Origin: an uncultured Rikenellaceae bacterium
Lineage (GTDB): Bacteria; Bacteroidota; Bacteroidia; Bacteroidales; Rikenellaceae
Assembly (NCBI GenBank): GCA_949284665.1
Contig: CASDWR010000135.1
Coordinates: 1-12,725, forward strand
Direction of reading: 5' to 3'
DNA: 12,725 nucleotides
The position numbers were made by a program, and so were the translations under genes. This document shows positions 1 through 7,067 of the stretch, piece by piece. The first letter of the stretch is position 1, and every line of letters begins with the position of its first letter. The notes beneath the pieces were generated by a model. It saw only the letters and a program-made list of their open reading frames with translations, was not told the DNA's origin and searched no databases.

Positions 1-1
1 A

Positions 2-2440
2 AAGAAAAACCAGATTTTTGAGATCAGGCAGGAGGATGACAGCATCCGGCTCATGCTGTCGGTCGGGACACACGAAACGATCACTTCGTTGTGTTACGAT
101 GGAGGTGAACGGTTCTGGATCGGTTCGAATCACGGGTTGAGTTGTTACGATCGTACTACAGGAAAGTTGCAGAACTTGAATACCAGTCTTTTTGACGAAA
201 TATCGAACATGGTGCTCGACCGCCGGAACCGACTCTGGATCGGCGCATACAATATGCTTTTCTCTTACGATATCGAGAAAAACCGGTTTACGATATTGGG
301 GGAGTCGGACGGTTTTTCGTCGAACGAATTGCTTTTCATGTATCAGCCGCTGCCGTGCAACGGAAGAGTCTATTTCGGAGGGACGGGCGGTCTGGTGAGC
401 ATCGACGAAAACATCTCGTTCGACGAGGAGTCGTTGCCTACGGTGGCATTGCGACAGGTGGTGTTGGACGGGAAGATCTGGGGTGGAGAAATCGGCAGGC
501 GGACAACGGTTTCCGTCCCCTGGAATTATCACACGCTGGCCATAAAAGTGGCTCTCAATGAGAAGGATGTGTTTTACCGGACACTTTTCCGATACGACAT
601 CCATGGGAAAGGGCATCGTCTGGTGGAGTCGTTCGATCACAACCTCGACCTTTCCATGCTTAGTCCGGGAGAATATGTTGTCGATGTCTCGTGCAGCACC
701 AAGAGTGGCGGATGGACGGAGCCTGTCCGGCTCGTGTCGGTCGTGGTACGGCAGGCGTGGTATAAGACTTCGCTCTTTTTCGGATTGTGCGCAGGCTTGA
801 TCGTTTTGATGCTCCTGTATGTGTCGAATGCGTTGTCCCGGCGGAGGGAGCGCAGATTGCAATGGGAGATGAAGGCGCATGAACAGGCAATCAACGAAGA
901 GAAAATCCGTTTTCTGATCAATATCAGTCATGAATTGCGGACACCTCTTTCACTCATATATACTCCTCTGAAACGGATGCTTTCCGGAAAGGGAGATGGC
1001 ATGGATCCGCAATTGAAGGATCGGTTGGCGGCGATTTTAAAACAGGCAGGACAGATGAGAGAGATCATCAACATGGTACTTGACCTGAATAATCCGGTAG
1101 CCGATCGGGAACGGGTGGTATTGGAATCGCACGACTTTAACCGATGGACCGGTAATGTGACCGACGATTTCCGTGGGGAGTTCGACAACAAGGGGATAGA
1201 GCTGGTACTTGAACCCGACCCCTTGTTGGGCAACGTCTGGTTCGATGCGGCCAAAAGCAAGATCGTTCTGTCGAATCTCTTGATGAATGCGCTGAAATTC
1301 AGCTTGGAAGGCACAAGGGTCACGGTAAGGACATCTGTAGTGGAGGGGTTTGTACGGGTTATGGTAGAGGATCATGGGATCGGGCTCAAGCATGTCGATC
1401 CCGAAAAACTCTTTACGAGGTTTTATCGGGCCGATGCGGATTTCAATGGTAGCGGCATCGGACTCTCCTATTCGAAAACATTGATTGAAAAGTGCGGTGG
1501 ACGTATCGGAGCTTTCGACAACGGATCGGGAGCGACGTTCTGGTTCAATATCCCTCTCGGACAGCCACATGAGGGCGAGTCGGGAGAAGAGGGACAGTCC
1601 AGGCAATTCGGAGAATGTTCGGGGAAAGAGGCCGTACCGCCGGCTGTGGTTGTGAGCGATATGTCTCATTATTCGATTCTTGTGGCCGAAGACAACACGG
1701 ATTTCAATATTTTCCTGGTCGACTCGTTAAAAGGTGTTTTCGGAGAGATTTATTCGGCTTGCGACGGTGTCGAAGCGTTGACTCTGATTTACTCGAGACA
1801 ACCCGATATTGTCGTGAGTGACGTGATGATGCCTCGCATGAATGGTTACGAGTTGTGTCGTCGTATAAAGAGCGAGATCGAGATCAGTCATATTCCGGTG
1901 GTTTTGTTGACGGCCCGTAGCGATACGGAGAGCACGTTGACGGGTTACAAGATGGGGGCGGATGCTTATATCGCAAAACCGTTCGATTTCGAGATGTTCC
2001 TTCAACTGCTTTCGAATGTTTTGACTGGCAGGGAATTGGCCCGACAAAGAGCCCGTAGTGAAACGACTCTCCCGTCGCCAGACCAGATGACTATCAGCGG
2101 AACGGACGAAAAGTTCCTTTCCAGGCTCAACGAAATCATCAACGACAATATGGGAGAGCCGGGTATGGATGTGCTCTTTTTGACCGACAAGATGGCTGTC
2201 AGTCGTGCCACACTTTACAACAAGGTGAAAGCGATCACGGGAATGGGGGTTAACGATTATGTGAACCGACTCCGGATCGAACGGGCCATCGACCTGCTGC
2301 TTCATACGGATCAGACAATTACGGAAATTTCGGATAACCTTGGTTTTGCTTATCAACGCTATTTCAGCACCCTGTTCAAACGGGCGACGGGAATGACGCC
2401 TTCGCAGTACCGCGAGCAACACGGTAAGGTGGAGAGGTAG
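2..2440 (+). CDS. Hybrid two-component system regulator (HTCS), 5'-truncated
   Basis: Inner-membrane one-protein signalling system of the Bacteroidota HTCS type. Such proteins usually sense a glycan fragment in the periplasm and activate a nearby polysaccharide-utilisation locus. The reading frame is open to the window edge, so the true start and most of the periplasmic propeller are missing. Numbering from the Met at nt 53: remnants of the Reg_prop propeller (repeated RLWIG/RFWIG-type strands, about 1-125), a Y_Y_Y-like domain (about 155-235) and a membrane helix (about 239-262). The kinase follows, with the H-box SHELRTPL (phospho-acceptor His293), N-box around Asn412, DHGIGL at 440 and GSGIGLS near 466. 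The receiver domain (about 543-660) has Glu546/Asp547, phospho-acceptor Asp590, Thr620 and Lys642. A C-terminal AraC-type double HTH spans about 690-790. All catalytic residues are present, so it should be active. Its target locus is not visible here and probably lies upstream. Confidence 0.95.
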   Translation, partial: KKNQIFEIRQEDDSIRLMLSVGTHETITSLCYDGGERFWIGSNHGLSCYDRTTGKLQNLNTSLFDEISNMVLDRRNRLWIGAYNMLFSYDIEKNRFTILGESDGFSSNELLFMYQPLPCNGRVYFGGTGGLVSIDENISFDEESLPTVALRQVVLDGKIWGGEIGRRTTVSVPWNYHTLAIKVALNEKDVFYRTLFRYDIHGKGHRLVESFDHNLDLSMLSPGEYVVDVSCSTKSGGWTEPVRLVSVVVRQAWYKTSLFFGLCAGLIVLMLLYVSNALSRRRERRLQWEMKAHEQAINEEKIRFLINISHELRTPLSLIYTPLKRMLSGKGDGMDPQLKDRLAAILKQAGQMREIINMVLDLNNPVADRERVVLESHDFNRWTGNVTDDFRGEFDNKGIELVLEPDPLLGNVWFDAAKSKIVLSNLLMNALKFSLEGTRVTVRTSVVEGFVRVMVEDHGIGLKHVDPEKLFTRFYRADADFNGSGIGLSYSKTLIEKCGGRIGAFDNGSGATFWFNIPLGQPHEGESGEEGQSRQFGECSGKEAVPPAVVVSDMSHYSILVAEDNTDFNIFLVDSLKGVFGEIYSACDGVEALTLIYSRQPDIVVSDVMMPRMNGYELCRRIKSEIEISHIPVVLLTARSDTESTLTGYKMGADAYIAKPFDFEMFLQLLSNVLTGRELARQRARSETTLPSPDQMTISGTDEKFLSRLNEIINDNMGEPGMDVLFLTDKMAVSRATLYNKVKAITGMGVNDYVNRLRIERAIDLLLHTDQTITEISDNLGFAYQRYFSTLFKRATGMTPSQYREQHGKVER

Positions 2441-2458
2441 AAAGACTCCGTTCTTTCT
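2439..2458 (+). terminator. Weak hairpin after the HTCS gene
   Basis: A 7-bp perfect inverted repeat (AGAAAGA / TCTTTCT, 6-nt loop) begins inside the stop codon of the HTCS gene. The stem is AT-rich and no clean T-run follows directly, although T-rich tracts occur about 35-60 nt further on. It may help end transcription, but it is a weak candidate. No other structure was seen in the 2441-2711 gap. Confidence 0.25.
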
Positions 2459-2682
2459 CTGTGCGGATTTTGGAAAGGGAAAGAAGTCGGTGTTTTTTGG
2501 TCGGGTCAGTCGAGTTTTTTAGGGGGGAGTGTGTGTAACAAGGCCATTGTAACTCTCTGGTTTCATTGATTTCCCGGAATGAAACGAGATTTGCTTCCGG
2601 ATTTGGTGAAAAAGGATTATACTTGCAGGCAATGATACCGGATGGTGGCCGGTCACGGATTGTTCGGGGTTGTATGGTGTGA

Positions 2683-2691
2683 TACATTTTG
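2683..2691 (+). promoter_or_regulatory. Imperfect -7 promoter element before the GNAT gene
   Basis: TACATTTTG matches the Bacteroidota -7 consensus TAnnTTTG with one extra base between TA and TTTG. It lies 20 nt before the start codon, which would give a very short leader. No convincing -33 element was seen. A second partial match, TATACTTG at 2618-2625, is an alternative. Confidence 0.25.
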
Positions 2692-2711
2692 ATTATATGT
2701 AGATTAGGGAA

Positions 2712-3026
2712 ATGACAGGTGTGGAAGCAAAGGAAGAGTTGATTGTGAAAAAAAATGAGGCAGAAGGGCGGTACGAACTCGAGGTCGAGAACGGAATGGC
2801 TTTGCTCGAATATGTACGGACCGGACGAAATACAGTACGGTTGACCCACACGGAGGTGCCGTTGGCAGCAGAAGGTCGCGGTATAGGCAGCCATCTGGTA
2901 AGGGAGGCCCTGAGCGATATCGATCGGCAGGGCCTGAAAGTAGACCCTCGATGTGGTTTCGTCGTTGAGTATATCCGTCGTCATCCCGAATGGAGTTATT
3001 TGGTGGCACACAAGTCGGAAAAATAA
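2712..3026 (+). CDS. Small GNAT-fold N-acetyltransferase (YjdJ / PF14542 type)
   Basis: A 104-aa protein of the short GNAT subfamily (COG2388, Acetyltransf_CG). Visible signatures are an N-terminal beta region with the pattern ELEVENGMALLEY, the acetyl-CoA pyrophosphate-binding loop RGIGSHL (within about residues 56-64) after VPLAAEG, and the C-terminal block with a conserved Cys, CGFVVEYIRRHPEW. These are the features that define the family, and the length is normal for it. Members are cytosolic and bind acetyl-CoA; the acceptor substrate is generally unknown, so I assign none. The ATG at 2712 places the start just ahead of the conserved core. There is no good Shine-Dalgarno sequence, as is usual in this phylum. 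The gene appears to be monocistronic: 271 nt separate it from the HTCS gene and 184 nt from the next gene. Confidence 0.85.
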   Translation: MTGVEAKEELIVKKNEAEGRYELEVENGMALLEYVRTGRNTVRLTHTEVPLAAEGRGIGSHLVREALSDIDRQGLKVDPRCGFVVEYIRRHPEWSYLVAHKSEK

Positions 3027-3094
3027 AAAGAGGCGTAAATGGCTGTTTCTGTTACGGTACGGCCTGTCGGATGAGTAATAATGGACAAAAAAAC

Positions 3095-3170
3095 GGTGAT
3101 TGGGAAAATATCCGTATATTGGTAGCTGAATTGGTGATTGGGAAAATATCCGTATATTTGTAGCTGAATT
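3095..3170 (+). repeat. Tandem duplication of a 38-bp promoter-bearing unit
   Basis: Two directly adjacent 38-bp copies, 3095-3132 and 3133-3170, each begin GGTGATTGGG and end GTAGCTGAATT. They differ at one base: G at 3121 against T at 3159. That base falls inside the -7 element, so copy 2 reads TATATTTG (perfect TAnnTTTG) and copy 1 reads TATATTGG. The unit has no coding frame of note and lies upstream of the lipoprotein/DUF5723 operon. Confidence 0.97.
3131..3160 (+). promoter_or_regulatory. Promoter of the lipoprotein-DUF5723 operon
   Basis: A perfect -7 element TATATTTG (3153-3160) is preceded by TTGG (3131-3134), which overlaps the junction of the two 38-bp repeats. The spacing of about 18-19 nt suits the Bacteroidota -33/-7 arrangement. 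Transcription would start near 3166-3168, giving a leader of about 45 nt before the ATG at 3211. The leader is AT-rich, as expected where initiation does not depend on a Shine-Dalgarno sequence. Confidence 0.6.
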
Positions 3171-3210
3171 GTAGTATGGCTTTTATGTTGTTTTTATTAT
3201 AATTATTTGA

Positions 3211-4965
3211 ATGACATTACGTTTTTACTCTTTATCCGTATGTATGTCTGTCATTGTTGCAGGAATGTCCCTGACATCTTGTGTGGAGGAGGGATATGAC
3301 TTCAACGACATTTCATACGAGGTGACCGTCGGTGCCGACGGTCTTACGATTCCGTTGGGCGTGATCGAAAAGGTGACGCTCGATTCACTCCTGTCGGGTG
3401 AAATCAATCAACTGGAAAAGGACGAAAACGGTTTTTATACCGTACGTTATGACGGTGATTTCGGTTATACGTCCGATGCCGTGTCCGTCGATCCGATCGA
3501 CGACATGATTCCTCCTCTCGACCCTTATACGTTTATGTTGACCGATTTGCCGAACCTGACGACGGGACATTTACTGACAGGGGAATCGAATGAGATCAAT
3601 CTGGTATGCGACATTCAGCGGTCGATCGATGTGCCGGCCGAGGTGAAAAAAATCGACTATCTGAATGTGTCGACACTGTATGGCGATGAAGTGGAGGTTG
3701 CATTGAATGTTACAGTGACCCAATCGCCCGTAAGTACCATACTGTTGAAAGATGCACGGATCATTCTCCCCTCTTTCATCGATGCCGTGCATCCGAACCT
3801 GACTTCGGAAGGTGTAATCGAATTGGGCGATGTGCTAATTGCCGGTACGGGAACCTCCAATGTGGGGAAAATGGGGATCAGAGGGCTGAAAAATCTGACG
3901 CTGGAAGCGAACAAGGTCGAGGTTGATGAACAACTCAAATTTACGGGATCGGCCTATGTGGCGGCCGGAGCTACTGTAAGCAGTACGGATCCGTCGGTTG
4001 TTATCGTCCCCGAAATAACGCTCCCAGCCATGCAAGTAACGCGTTGCGAAGGCTCGTTCGATGTGGATTTCGGACTCGATGATGAGCCTCTGACGATAGA
4101 TCTCGATGACTTGTCGGAGATGTTGGACGATACGGACTTCGAGATTAATCTTGCCGGGCCGGTGTTGGCTGTCGACTTCGTCAATTCGCTTGCGATGCCT
4201 TTGACGGGGACGATGAAAGTGAAGGCTTATGATTTAAAAAATCAGGTGGCCGGTGAGGTGTCAATTGATGGCGTGACGTTGGCGGCGGCCGATGGACAAC
4301 CCGTGTCGACACGGATCCTCTTTACTGACGACCCCTCTTATACTCTTGACGGTTATACCCTCCATACGGTTCCCAATCTTGCCGATTTGGTTCGAGTCGT
4401 GCCATCGAAGATCGAGGCAGTCGTCGATGTGGCTCCGGACAATACGCAATCCCATTCGTTCGAGTTCGGCAGACAGTATGATTTCGATGTGAATTATGAT
4501 ATCCGTCTTCCGCTGAAGTTCGAGGCCAACTCTCAAATTCGATACAACACCACGATTGACATCAAGAATGCTTTCAGCAACGTGGCTGATTTCAATGCCA
4601 CATCCGAGAGCGTGTCGGTGATTGCCGATATTGAATCTACTTTACCGTTGGATTTGACGCTTTCGGCGATATTTCTCGATGCCGATGGAAATCCGACCCC
4701 TGAAGTGGTGGCGGACATAGATGGCGGTATTGCGGGATACGATGCCGCAACGGATGGAGGAGAGAGCAAGAAATCGTCGGTCGTAATTGGTGTTAATGTC
4801 CAGGATGGAGATTTGACCCATCTGTCGAAAGTGGCGAGTCTGGCATTGGAGATTTCGGCTGCCGTAACCGGTCAGAATCAAGGACTCAAGCCCGAACAGT
4901 TTCTGAAGGCGACATTGAAAGTCCGGGTGGACAACGGAATCTCGGTGGATATTGATAAATTGTAG
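3211..4965 (+). CDS. Surface or periplasmic lipoprotein of unknown function
   Basis: A 584-aa protein whose N-terminus is a lipoprotein signal: a hydrophobic segment (about residues 8-21) ends in the lipobox LTSC with the lipidated cysteine at 24. The mature part is acidic and dominated by alternating beta-strand patterns with many Asp and Gly turns, suggesting repeated beta-sandwich domains. No catalytic motif and no transmembrane helix beyond the signal were seen. Cys24 is followed by Val-Glu-Glu-Gly; acidic residues soon after the lipidated Cys can act as a surface-export signal in Bacteroidota, so surface exposure is possible but unproven. I do not recognise the family by name. The gene is 9 nt from a DUF5723 outer-membrane protein gene and shares its promoter, so the two products probably work together in the envelope. 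The ATG at 3211 is chosen because it gives a complete signal peptide. Confidence 0.85.
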   Translation: MTLRFYSLSVCMSVIVAGMSLTSCVEEGYDFNDISYEVTVGADGLTIPLGVIEKVTLDSLLSGEINQLEKDENGFYTVRYDGDFGYTSDAVSVDPIDDMIPPLDPYTFMLTDLPNLTTGHLLTGESNEINLVCDIQRSIDVPAEVKKIDYLNVSTLYGDEVEVALNVTVTQSPVSTILLKDARIILPSFIDAVHPNLTSEGVIELGDVLIAGTGTSNVGKMGIRGLKNLTLEANKVEVDEQLKFTGSAYVAAGATVSSTDPSVVIVPEITLPAMQVTRCEGSFDVDFGLDDEPLTIDLDDLSEMLDDTDFEINLAGPVLAVDFVNSLAMPLTGTMKVKAYDLKNQVAGEVSIDGVTLAAADGQPVSTRILFTDDPSYTLDGYTLHTVPNLADLVRVVPSKIEAVVDVAPDNTQSHSFEFGRQYDFDVNYDIRLPLKFEANSQIRYNTTIDIKNAFSNVADFNATSESVSVIADIESTLPLDLTLSAIFLDADGNPTPEVVADIDGGIAGYDAATDGGESKKSSVVIGVNVQDGDLTHLSKVASLALEISAAVTGQNQGLKPEQFLKATLKVRVDNGISVDIDKL

Positions 4966-4970
4966 GAGGA
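4964..4970 (+). promoter_or_regulatory. Shine-Dalgarno sequence overlapping a stop codon
   Basis: AGGAGGA overlaps the TAG stop of the lipoprotein gene and lies 4 nt before ATG 4975 and 7 nt before ATG 4978. Such a strong match to the anti-Shine-Dalgarno sequence is uncommon in Bacteroidota. The spacing slightly favours the second ATG, which would remove one Met from the DUF5723 protein. Re-initiation by ribosomes leaving the upstream gene is likely. Confidence 0.6.
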
Positions 4971-4974
4971 AACG

Positions 4975-6396
4975 ATGATGAAACGCAATATCAAAACAAC
5001 CCTGCTTGTCGTTGTCGCAGTCGTACTCGGTGCAGGACAATTGCCTGCCCAGATGCGAACGGCCTATTTTATGGGAAATACAACCCAGCGCCTGGATATG
5101 AATCCGGCTTTGGCACCCCGTCGTGGGTACTTCAATATTCCTGCTTTTGGCGCCATTGGGGTAGGTGTGAACTCCAACTACCTGACCATCGACAATTTCC
5201 TTTACCCGAATCCTGCGGGTAATGGATTGGTGACTTTCATGCATGAGTCGGTCAATACGGATAAGTTTTTACGCAAACTTTCGAACAATAACTTTTTGCG
5301 GGCCGATGTGTCCGAGAACATTTTGGGATTCGGCGGCCATGCCAAACGCTATTTCTGGTCAGTCGGGCTCAATTTGCGTGCAATGGTCGACCTGAATCTG
5401 CCGAAAGACATGTTCCGTTTTCTGAAAAGCATGAATCAGGGGACATACGACTTTTCGAATTTGAGCGCGGGAGTGGATTCTTATTTGGAGTTGTCGTTGG
5501 GAGCCGCCTTCCCGATAATGAAAAATCTTACCGTCGGTTTCCGTGTCAAAGCATTGGGCGGTTTGGCACAGGCAAGTCTGAATGTGGACGACATGACTCT
5601 GTCGCTGAACGATGAAGTGTGGCGTGCCGACATGCGCGGACAATTCCGGTGTAATGTGGCCGGAATCTCTTTCGCCAATTTTGGCGGTCAGGTTGACATG
5701 AACGATATTCTCGATTATGCGACCGACTTCAATAATTTCAATGTGAACAACGTGAACAATTGGGGTGGAGCGATCGACCTCGGCGCAGAGATGAAACTGC
5801 TCGACGGGCATTTGCGTGTATCGGCTGCCGTAAACGATCTGGGCTTTATCAAGTGGAGCCAGAACAGTTCGCTGAGCGGTACGACCAATGACATCTTTTT
5901 CGAATATTCGGGAGTGGATCTGGAGTCGGGTGATGTAAATGTTTCCAATACGGAGGATATTGTCATCTCTACCGAGGCTCCCCAAAGTTACACCAAACGG
6001 CTCAACACTACGATCAATCTGGGAGCGGAATACAATATCCTGCACGACAAGATCGGTTTCGGACTGTTGTCGCAGACACGTGTTTTCAGTACTTACACAT
6101 CTTCCGAATTGACGGTATCCGTCAATTTTCGTCCCATAAGTTGGTTCGGGGCTTCGGTGAGCCACTCCCTGGTTGAAAGCAAACTGGGTGTGATGGGGCT
6201 GGCCTTGAGTGTCAATCCCTGTTGGATCAATCTTTTCCTTGGGGCCGATTATCTGGCTTTCCGGTATGCGAAAGTAAATGTTGCCGGTCAGAATTCCGCA
6301 ACGGAAAACAATATATTGCTGCCGCTTAACCAGAGTTCGATCAATTTCTATTTCGGGTTGGCAGTTCCGCTCGCCAAAAAGAAATTTGATCGGTAA
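4975..6396 (+). CDS. DUF5723 family outer-membrane beta-barrel protein
   Basis: A 473-aa protein with a Sec signal peptide (MMKR start, hydrophobic 9-21, likely cleavage after LPA at about residue 25). After it comes a block typical of the DUF5723 family: an RTAYFMGN strand, MNPALAPRRGYFNIP, and a long series of amphipathic beta-strands ending in an aromatic strand (NFYFGLAVPL). The pattern suggests a FadL/PorV-like outer-membrane barrel; the family has no established substrate. Length is normal for the family and the frame is intact. It is the second gene of an operon with the lipoprotein at 3211-4965 and is followed by a strong terminator, so the pair forms a closed unit. Family membership is recognised from sequence; a role in transport or export is inference only. 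The start could be 4975 or 4978. Confidence 0.85.
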   Translation: MMKRNIKTTLLVVVAVVLGAGQLPAQMRTAYFMGNTTQRLDMNPALAPRRGYFNIPAFGAIGVGVNSNYLTIDNFLYPNPAGNGLVTFMHESVNTDKFLRKLSNNNFLRADVSENILGFGGHAKRYFWSVGLNLRAMVDLNLPKDMFRFLKSMNQGTYDFSNLSAGVDSYLELSLGAAFPIMKNLTVGFRVKALGGLAQASLNVDDMTLSLNDEVWRADMRGQFRCNVAGISFANFGGQVDMNDILDYATDFNNFNVNNVNNWGGAIDLGAEMKLLDGHLRVSAAVNDLGFIKWSQNSSLSGTTNDIFFEYSGVDLESGDVNVSNTEDIVISTEAPQSYTKRLNTTINLGAEYNILHDKIGFGLLSQTRVFSTYTSSELTVSVNFRPISWFGASVSHSLVESKLGVMGLALSVNPCWINLFLGADYLAFRYAKVNVAGQNSATENNILLPLNQSSINFYFGLAVPLAKKKFDR

Positions 6397-6420
6397 AGTC
6401 TGCGTAAACGTGGAATTGGA

Positions 6421-6454
6421 AGAGGGTCCTGCTCTGTTGCGGGACCCTCTTTTT
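6421..6454 (+). terminator. Intrinsic terminator of the lipoprotein-DUF5723 operon
   Basis: A 12-bp stem (AGAGGGTCCTGC with GCGGGACCCTCT, one T-G wobble) with a 6-nt loop (TCTGTT) is followed at once by five Ts. It sits 25 nt after the DUF5723 stop codon. This is a textbook rho-independent terminator on the plus strand. Confidence 0.92.
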
Positions 6455-6467
6455 GATATGGGCGGAT

Positions 6468-6486
6468 CGGTTTGCGACGCAAACCG
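6468..6486. repeat. Perfect 8-bp hairpin in the convergent intergenic region
   Basis: CGGTTTGC - GAC - GCAAACCG forms a perfect 8-bp stem with a 3-nt loop, just past the terminator and in the gap between the convergent DUF5723 and nrdG genes. No T-run follows on either strand, so it is not a standard terminator. It could protect the 3' end of the nrdDG transcript or be a remnant. The rest of the gap (6455-6599) holds no gene; it includes a run of nine C at 6521-6529. Confidence 0.5.
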
Positions 6487-6599
6487 GACTCGGTGGTTGG
6501 ATTCGCCGTTCAGTCGGATACCCCCCCCCAATGACAGGTCCAACGAGAATAGCTGGTGGATGTGATTGTGCGACGGGCCTCAGTTTTTGTCATTTCGTT

Positions 6600-7067
6600 T
6601 CAACGCCGAAAAAGTTCAGTGATGTCGGTCATTATTCCCGACGGAGAGGTTTTATAGAGCCGTTGGTTGGTGGCAGGAGATTTCAGGCCACCTGCCGCCT
6701 CGATGTAGGGCCCCAGTTTGACGTAGTCGAAATCCCCTGGATGAAGATTGGCAGGAAACGATTGCCGACCTGAATACCAGCCTGTCCGTATTCGTCCGTT
6801 ATCGAAAGAACGGACGAAACGAGACAAAGTCACCACCTCTTCCGGAAAGGCATCGCCTCCCATGAAACATACGCATGTGATCATATCCCCGTATCGAGCC
6901 AGCAAAGCCGAAAGATGGGCCGTGGAGAGCGGTTCTCCGATATCGTCGCGCAAATGGGGACTGTGGCATCCCGGACATCTGTTCGGACAGCCCGAAATAT
7001 TGAGGGCGAGCGTTACTTCGTCAGGGATTTCCTGGAAGACGATGTCGTAACTGACGAATTTCAACAT
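6600..7067 (-). CDS. nrdG: Anaerobic ribonucleoside-triphosphate reductase activating protein (radical SAM)
   Basis: A 155-aa radical SAM activase that uses a [4Fe-4S] cluster and S-adenosylmethionine to create the glycyl radical on NrdD. The cluster-binding cysteines are visible as GCPNRCPGCHSP (Cys27, Cys31, Cys34, the CxxxCxxC arrangement). The N-terminal sequence FVSYDIVFQEIPDEVTLALNISGC is characteristic of the NrdG type found in Bacteroidales, and the short length is normal for NrdG. Its start codon lies inside the end of nrdD (7-nt overlap, ATGTTGA), which fixes the start and implies translational coupling to its substrate protein. It should share the B12-controlled promoter upstream of nrdD. 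No clear T-tailed terminator was found after the gene. Confidence 0.95.
   Translation of the reverse strand: MLKFVSYDIVFQEIPDEVTLALNISGCPNRCPGCHSPHLRDDIGEPLSTAHLSALLARYGDMITCVCFMGGDAFPEEVVTLSRFVRSFDNGRIRTGWYSGRQSFPANLHPGDFDYVKLGPYIEAAGGLKSPATNQRLYKTSPSGIMTDITELFRR

Noticed and set aside
1037..2422. Two long minus-strand frames (1037-1669 and 1727-2422) opposite the HTCS gene
   Set aside because: The plus strand carries intact kinase, receiver and AraC motifs; the antisense frames are by-products of codon bias.
2876..3026. Minus-strand frames over the GNAT gene (2376-3011 and 2704-3009)
   Set aside because: The plus-strand frame carries the conserved acetyl-CoA loop and CGFVVEYIRRHPEW block; the opposite frames show no family features.
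5359..6543. 394-codon open frame on the minus strand opposite the DUF5723 gene
   Set aside because: It is the antisense of a clear beta-barrel gene with a signal peptide and terminator. Its translation has no recognisable motif and unusual composition (rich in Arg, Gln, His, Ile).
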